36,700 bases of DNA. It comes from Mycolicibacterium moriokaense (GTDB lineage: Bacteria; Actinomycetota; Actinomycetes; Mycobacteriales; Mycobacteriaceae). Of the stretch, positions 32,904 to 36,700 are shown in pieces. A program made the position numbers and the translations under genes. Every line of letters starts with the position of its first letter. The stretch's first letter is position 1. Below the pieces are notes generated by a model. The model ran no database searches and was not told the origin of the DNA. It saw only the letters and a list, made by a program, of their open reading frames with translations. The stretch lies in contig NZ_QJJU01000041.1 of the NCBI RefSeq assembly GCF_003201655.1, positions 1-36,700 on the forward strand, read 5' to 3'.

Positions 32904-33169
32904 CTCAGCGTCACCCGCTCGATCGAGGCTGGGCAGGACATCCGCGGCTGGGCCGGGACGGCTGGGGCACCCGGTGTGCTGTCGATGTGCCGTCGGGTGG
33001 GGCCTCTCACAGCCGAATGCGCAGCGCCTGTCACGACCGACCGATGGCCTGACTGCGTTGACCTGTCGTGCCCGCAATGACCCCTTGTAGTCTGGCCGCG
33101 ATGCAGCGCAGGGAGTGACACCGCGACGCTTCTCCGAATCTGACCGCAACCGACGCCAGGAGAACTGCC

Positions 33170-35416
33170 ATGAGTGCGCATCAGCCGACCATCATCTACA
33201 CGCTTACCGACGAGGCGCCGCTGCTTGCGACGTACGCCTTTCTGCCGATAGTCCGCACCTTCGCCGAAGCGGCAGGCATCGAGATCAAGACCAGCGACAT
33301 CTCCGTGGCGGCGCGCATCCTGGCCGAGTTCGGTGACTACCTCACCGAGGCGCAGCGGGTGCCAGACAACCTGGCCGAACTGGGCGCGCTGACGCAGTTG
33401 CCGGACACCAACATCATCAAGCTGCCCAACATCAGCGCCTCGGTGCCTCAGCTGACGGCAGCCATCAAGGAATTACAGGACAAGGGCTACGCGATCCCGG
33501 ACTATCCCGGCGATCCGAAGACCGATGAGGACAAGGCGATCAAGGACCGCTACGCCAAGTGTCTGGGCAGCGCGGTGAATCCGGTGCTGCGCGAAGGCAA
33601 CTCGGACCGCCGCGCACCCAAGGCGGTCAAGGAGTATGCACGCAAGCACCCGCACAGCATGAGTCCGTGGTCGCAGGCTTCGCGCACCCATGTGGCGACC
33701 ATGAAGCACGGCGACTTCTACCACGGTGAGAAGTCGATGACCCTGGACAAGGCGCGCACGGTGCGGATGGAGCTGGTCACCAAGGCCGGCGAGACCGTCG
33801 TGCTCAAGCCCGAGGTGAAACTCGACGACGGCGACATCATCGACAGCATGTTCATGAGCAGGAAGGCCCTGTGCGACTTCTACGAAGAGCAGATGGAGGA
33901 TGCCTACAAGACCGGCGTGATGTTCTCCCTGCACGTGAAGGCGACGATGATGAAGGTGAGCCACCCCATCGTGTTCGGGCATGCGGTGAAGATCTTCTAC
34001 AAGGATGCGTTCGCCAAGCACCAGAAGCTGTTCGACGAACTGGGTGTCAACGTCAACAACGGGCTGTCCGACCTCTACGACAAGATCGAGTCGCTGCCGG
34101 CATCGCAACACGAAGAGATCATCCGAGACCTGCACGCCTGCCACGAGCACCGTCCCGAGCTGGCCATGGTCGATTCGGCCAAGGGCATCTCGAACTTCCA
34201 TTCCCCCAGCGACGTCATCGTGGACGCGTCGATGCCCGCGATGATCCGGCTGGGCGGCAAGATGTACGGCGCCGACGGACGGACCAAGGACACCAAGGCG
34301 GTGAACCCCGAGTCCACCTTCTCCCGCATTTACCAGGAGATCATCAACTTCTGTAAGACGCACGGCCAATTCGACCCGACGACGATGGGCACCGTCCCCA
34401 ACGTCGGTCTGATGGCGCAGCAGGCAGAGGAGTACGGCAGCCACGACAAGACCTTCGAGATCCCGGCCGACGGCGTCGCCAACATCGTCGACATCGACAC
34501 CGGCGAGGTGCTGCTGACGCAGAACGTGGAAGCCGGTGACATCTGGCGCATGCCCGTCGTCAAGGACGCGCCGATCCGCGACTGGGTGAAGCTGGCCGTC
34601 ACCCGGGCGCGCGATTCCGGCATGCCGGTGGTGTTCTGGCTGGACCAGGAACGTCCGCACGAGAACGAGCTGCGCAAGAAGATCAATACATATCTCGCCG
34701 ATCACGACACCGAGGGCCTCGACATCCAGACCATGTCGCAGGAACGGGCCATACGGCACACGATCGAGCGCGTGATGCGCGGACAGGACACCATCGCCGC
34801 GACCGGCAACATCCTGCGCGACTACCTCACCGACCTGTTCCCGATCCTGGAGCTGGGCACCAGCGCCAAGATGTTGTCCATCGTGCCGCTGATGGCCGGC
34901 GGTGGCTTGTACGAAACCGGGGCGGGCGGTTCGGCGCCCAAGCACGTCAGTCAGCTGGTGGAGGAGAACCACCTGCGTTGGGATTCGCTCGGCGAATTCC
35001 TTGCGCTGGCCGTCAGCCTGGAAGACCTCGGCAAGAAGGCCGACAACGAGCGGGCCAAGATTCTCGCCAAGACGCTCGACGCCGCGACCGGAAAGCTGTT
35101 GGACCACAACAAGAACCCGTCGCGCAAGACCGGTGAACTCGACAACCGCGGGAGCCAGTTCTACCTCGCCATGTATTGGGCCGAGGAAGTCGCTGCGCAG
35201 AGCGAGGACAAGGAGCTGGCTGAACACTTCACATTGCTTGCCAAGACGCTGGCCGACAACGAAGATGGCGTCGTCGCCGAACTCAACGGCGTTCAGGGCG
35301 ACTCGGTGGACATCGGCGGCTACTACTACCCGGACAGGGAGAAAATCACGGCGGTGATGCGGCCCAGCGCCACTTTCAACGCTGCGCTGGACACCGCGCA
35401 CGCGAGCAACGAATAG
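33170..35416 (+). CDS. icd2: Monomeric NADP-dependent isocitrate dehydrogenase
   Basis: The 748-residue protein is the monomeric type of isocitrate dehydrogenase (usually about 740 residues) and matches mycobacterial Icd2 from end to end: it starts with QPTIIYTLTDEAPLLATYAF and later has GNSDRRAPKAVKEYARKHPH, VSHPIVFGHAV and NVNNGLSDLY, which form the substrate and metal site, and ELDNRGSQFYLA near the end. It oxidises isocitrate to 2-oxoglutarate in the TCA cycle and makes NADPH. AGGAGA lies seven bases before the ATG. The gene is intact and stands alone. Confidence 0.97.
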   Translation: MSAHQPTIIYTLTDEAPLLATYAFLPIVRTFAEAAGIEIKTSDISVAARILAEFGDYLTEAQRVPDNLAELGALTQLPDTNIIKLPNISASVPQLTAAIKELQDKGYAIPDYPGDPKTDEDKAIKDRYAKCLGSAVNPVLREGNSDRRAPKAVKEYARKHPHSMSPWSQASRTHVATMKHGDFYHGEKSMTLDKARTVRMELVTKAGETVVLKPEVKLDDGDIIDSMFMSRKALCDFYEEQMEDAYKTGVMFSLHVKATMMKVSHPIVFGHAVKIFYKDAFAKHQKLFDELGVNVNNGLSDLYDKIESLPASQHEEIIRDLHACHEHRPELAMVDSAKGISNFHSPSDVIVDASMPAMIRLGGKMYGADGRTKDTKAVNPESTFSRIYQEIINFCKTHGQFDPTTMGTVPNVGLMAQQAEEYGSHDKTFEIPADGVANIVDIDTGEVLLTQNVEAGDIWRMPVVKDAPIRDWVKLAVTRARDSGMPVVFWLDQERPHENELRKKINTYLADHDTEGLDIQTMSQERAIRHTIERVMRGQDTIAATGNILRDYLTDLFPILELGTSAKMLSIVPLMAGGGLYETGAGGSAPKHVSQLVEENHLRWDSLGEFLALAVSLEDLGKKADNERAKILAKTLDAATGKLLDHNKNPSRKTGELDNRGSQFYLAMYWAEEVAAQSEDKELAEHFTLLAKTLADNEDGVVAELNGVQGDSVDIGGYYYPDREKITAVMRPSATFNAALDTAHASNE

Positions 35417-35433
35417 CGTGAGCCACGAATAAA

Positions 35434-35625
35434 GAGTCCGCGCTGCTGGCCATCGTGGGATGTGGTCCGCTGACAGCGGCCAGGATCGTCGGCGAGACCG
35501 TCCAAGTCCGTCGCTTCCGGGCCAAGGACGCCTTCGCCCGGCTCAACGGCACCGCTGCATTGCCGGAGTGGTCATCAAATAACCCGCCAGCCATCCCGAT
35601 AACCGGCAGCATCAGCGGCACTTGA
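35434..35625 (+). pseudogene. IS110-family transposase remnant
   Basis: The frame reads ALLAIVGCGPLTAARIVGET, RRFRAKDAFARLNGTA and LPEWSSN, the helix-hairpin-helix type C-terminal domain of IS110/IS116/IS902 transposases with its usual P-x-W-S-S-N motif. The N-terminal DEDD domain is absent, as are the last residues after SSN, which turn into unrelated sequence up to TGA. It is a small remnant of an old insertion beside icd2. Confidence 0.65.
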
Positions 35626-35863
35626 CGAGCCTGTACGCCATTTCAACCCGGATAAACAACACAGCGATGAACGCCGAGTTACCCAGAACAACAACGCTTC
35701 TCGAAACGTCCTTCTCAGCAGCAGACCCACCATGACCGCTGCCGATCACCTCCGCCGGATCGTGCGGTGTCATGGATCGCTGACACCAGGTGTCACTTGT
35801 TGATCGCGCTGGAGTTGGCCCTCCCACCGGACGAAGGAACGCGCTCCGCATCGATCTGTGCCG

Positions 35864-36700
35864 TTACGTTGTGCGGCTTGGGTGCTCGGCCAGCTCGTCG
35901 TCGGTGAAGTACTTCTCGAGTTCGCTGATGTCGAACAGCTCGAGCAGATCGGGCCGCACGGGAGGCTGGTCCTCGCGGGTGATGGTGACGTCGGGTACCA
36001 CGGGATCACCGCCGCCGGTGCGGCATACCAGCAGTGTCTTGCGCCAGTCGGGGTCCATCGCCGGGTGGTCGTCGCGGGTGTGGCCGCCGCGGCTCTCGGT
36101 GCGCTCCAGTGCGGCCTTGGCCACGCATTCGCTGACCAGCAGCATGTTGCGCAGGTCGACCGCCAGATGCCAGCCCGGGTTGAACTGCCGGTGACCCTCC
36201 ACATGCACATGCGTGAACCGCTCGCGCAGCTCGCCGAGCCGTGTCAGCGCCTGGGTCACCTCGCCGGCATTGCGGATGATCCCGACCAAATCGTTCATGG
36301 TGTCCTGCAAGTCCATGTGCAGCTTGTAGGGATTCTCGCCAGCCTCACCGACTTTCGGAGGAGTGAACGGGGCCACCGCGAGTTTGGCGGCGGCATCGAC
36401 GGCCTGCGGTGACACCGACGGGCGCCAGGTCAGGCCGCGGACGTAGTCGGCGGCGCCCAGGCCCGCGCGGCGGCCGAACACAATCAAATCCGACAGCGAG
36501 TTGCCGCCCAGCCGGTTGGAGCCGTGCATGCCGCCCGAGCACTCACCGGCGGCGAACAGCCCCGGCGTTCTGGCTGCGCCGGTGTCGGGGTCGACCTCGA
36601 TACCGCCCATGACGTAGTGGCACGTCGGCCCGACTTCCATCGGTTCCTTGGTGATGTCGACCTCGGCGAGCTCCATGAACTGGTGATACATCGACGGCAG
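35864..36700 (-). CDS. sdhA: Succinate dehydrogenase/fumarate reductase flavoprotein subunit, 3' part
   Basis: The gene runs off the right end of the window, so only the last 278 residues are seen. The substrate-binding blocks are present: GPTCHYVMGG with the active-site His, GECSGGMHGSNRLGGNSL and IVFGRRAG near the FAD site. The C-terminal helical region ends RPDLLELFDISELEKY. It resembles the Rv0248c-type (Sdh1) enzyme of mycobacteria, which oxidises succinate in respiration. In that operon the iron-sulfur gene follows the flavoprotein gene; here nothing of the kind lies downstream. Confidence 0.88.
   Translation of the reverse strand: MPSMYHQFMELAEVDITKEPMEVGPTCHYVMGGIEVDPDTGAARTPGLFAAGECSGGMHGSNRLGGNSLSDLIVFGRRAGLGAADYVRGLTWRPSVSPQAVDAAAKLAVAPFTPPKVGEAGENPYKLHMDLQDTMNDLVGIIRNAGEVTQALTRLGELRERFTHVHVEGHRQFNPGWHLAVDLRNMLLVSECVAKAALERTESRGGHTRDDHPAMDPDWRKTLLVCRTGGGDPVVPDVTITREDQPPVRPDLLELFDISELEKYFTDDELAEHPSRTT

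Noticed and set aside
33040..33100. Possible promoter upstream of icd2 (TTGACC and TAGTCT)
   Set aside because: The spacing of about 24 bases is too long for a normal sigma-A promoter, so I did not annotate it.
33473..35401. Long minus-strand open frame opposite icd2
   Set aside because: It is an antisense shadow; icd2 on the plus strand is certain from its full-length family match.

Overview
The window looks like part of the chromosome of a non-tuberculous, probably slow-growing Mycobacterium. GC content is high. Several products are characteristic of the genus: an RbpA-type transcription factor, a haemophore-like protein of the Rv0203 type, a DUF5313 membrane protein, VapBC and RES/Xre toxin-antitoxin pairs, a monomeric NADP isocitrate dehydrogenase (Icd2) and FadA thiolases. 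There is no rRNA, tRNA or CRISPR array that I can see. The species is an inference and cannot be fixed from this stretch.

Positions 1-3500 hold the end of a lipase-like hydrolase, a multiply broken SGNH-type esterase, a two-helix membrane protein with a deoxyribosyltransferase-like domain (a possible immune effector), and a vapBC operon with a palindromic operator. Positions 3900-11900 are a minus-strand block of enzymes: a lipocalin-like protein, a copper-radical oxidase with a LamG domain, a small two-helix membrane protein, a subtilisin and an alpha/beta hydrolase. None of these enzymes has an obvious signal peptide. The block is interrupted by a decayed MobF relaxase and a decayed Ser/Thr kinase, so part of it probably arrived on a mobile element.

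Positions 12200-17700 are low in coding density. They hold orphan membrane proteins, an integrase remnant, a transposase remnant, very small genes, a frameshifted small DUF7218-like gene and a glycoside hydrolase fragment. Positions 17750-24100 hold a secreted PI-PLC-like protein with a small partner, a RES toxin/Xre antitoxin operon, a methyltransferase flanked by 120-bp direct repeats, a truncated Mrr-like nuclease, a DUF2752 gene with a replaced tail and a sigma factor reduced to region 4. Three copies of an 81-nt hairpin repeat are spread over 17 kb.

Positions 24200-36700 look more like ordinary chromosome: two small secreted proteins (one haemophore-like), a type I sulfatase, two thiolases, an RbpA-like protein beside a zinc-ribbon protein, icd2, and the 3' part of a succinate dehydrogenase/fumarate reductase flavoprotein. 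The iron-sulfur subunit expected downstream of the flavoprotein is missing and an IS110 remnant lies there instead. Overall the window is a mosaic of intact metabolic genes and a heavily decayed accessory region with several toxin or defence-type modules. The strongest leads are the hairpin repeat family, the membrane deoxyribosyltransferase-like protein, the signal-less oxidase cassette and the RbpA paralogue.
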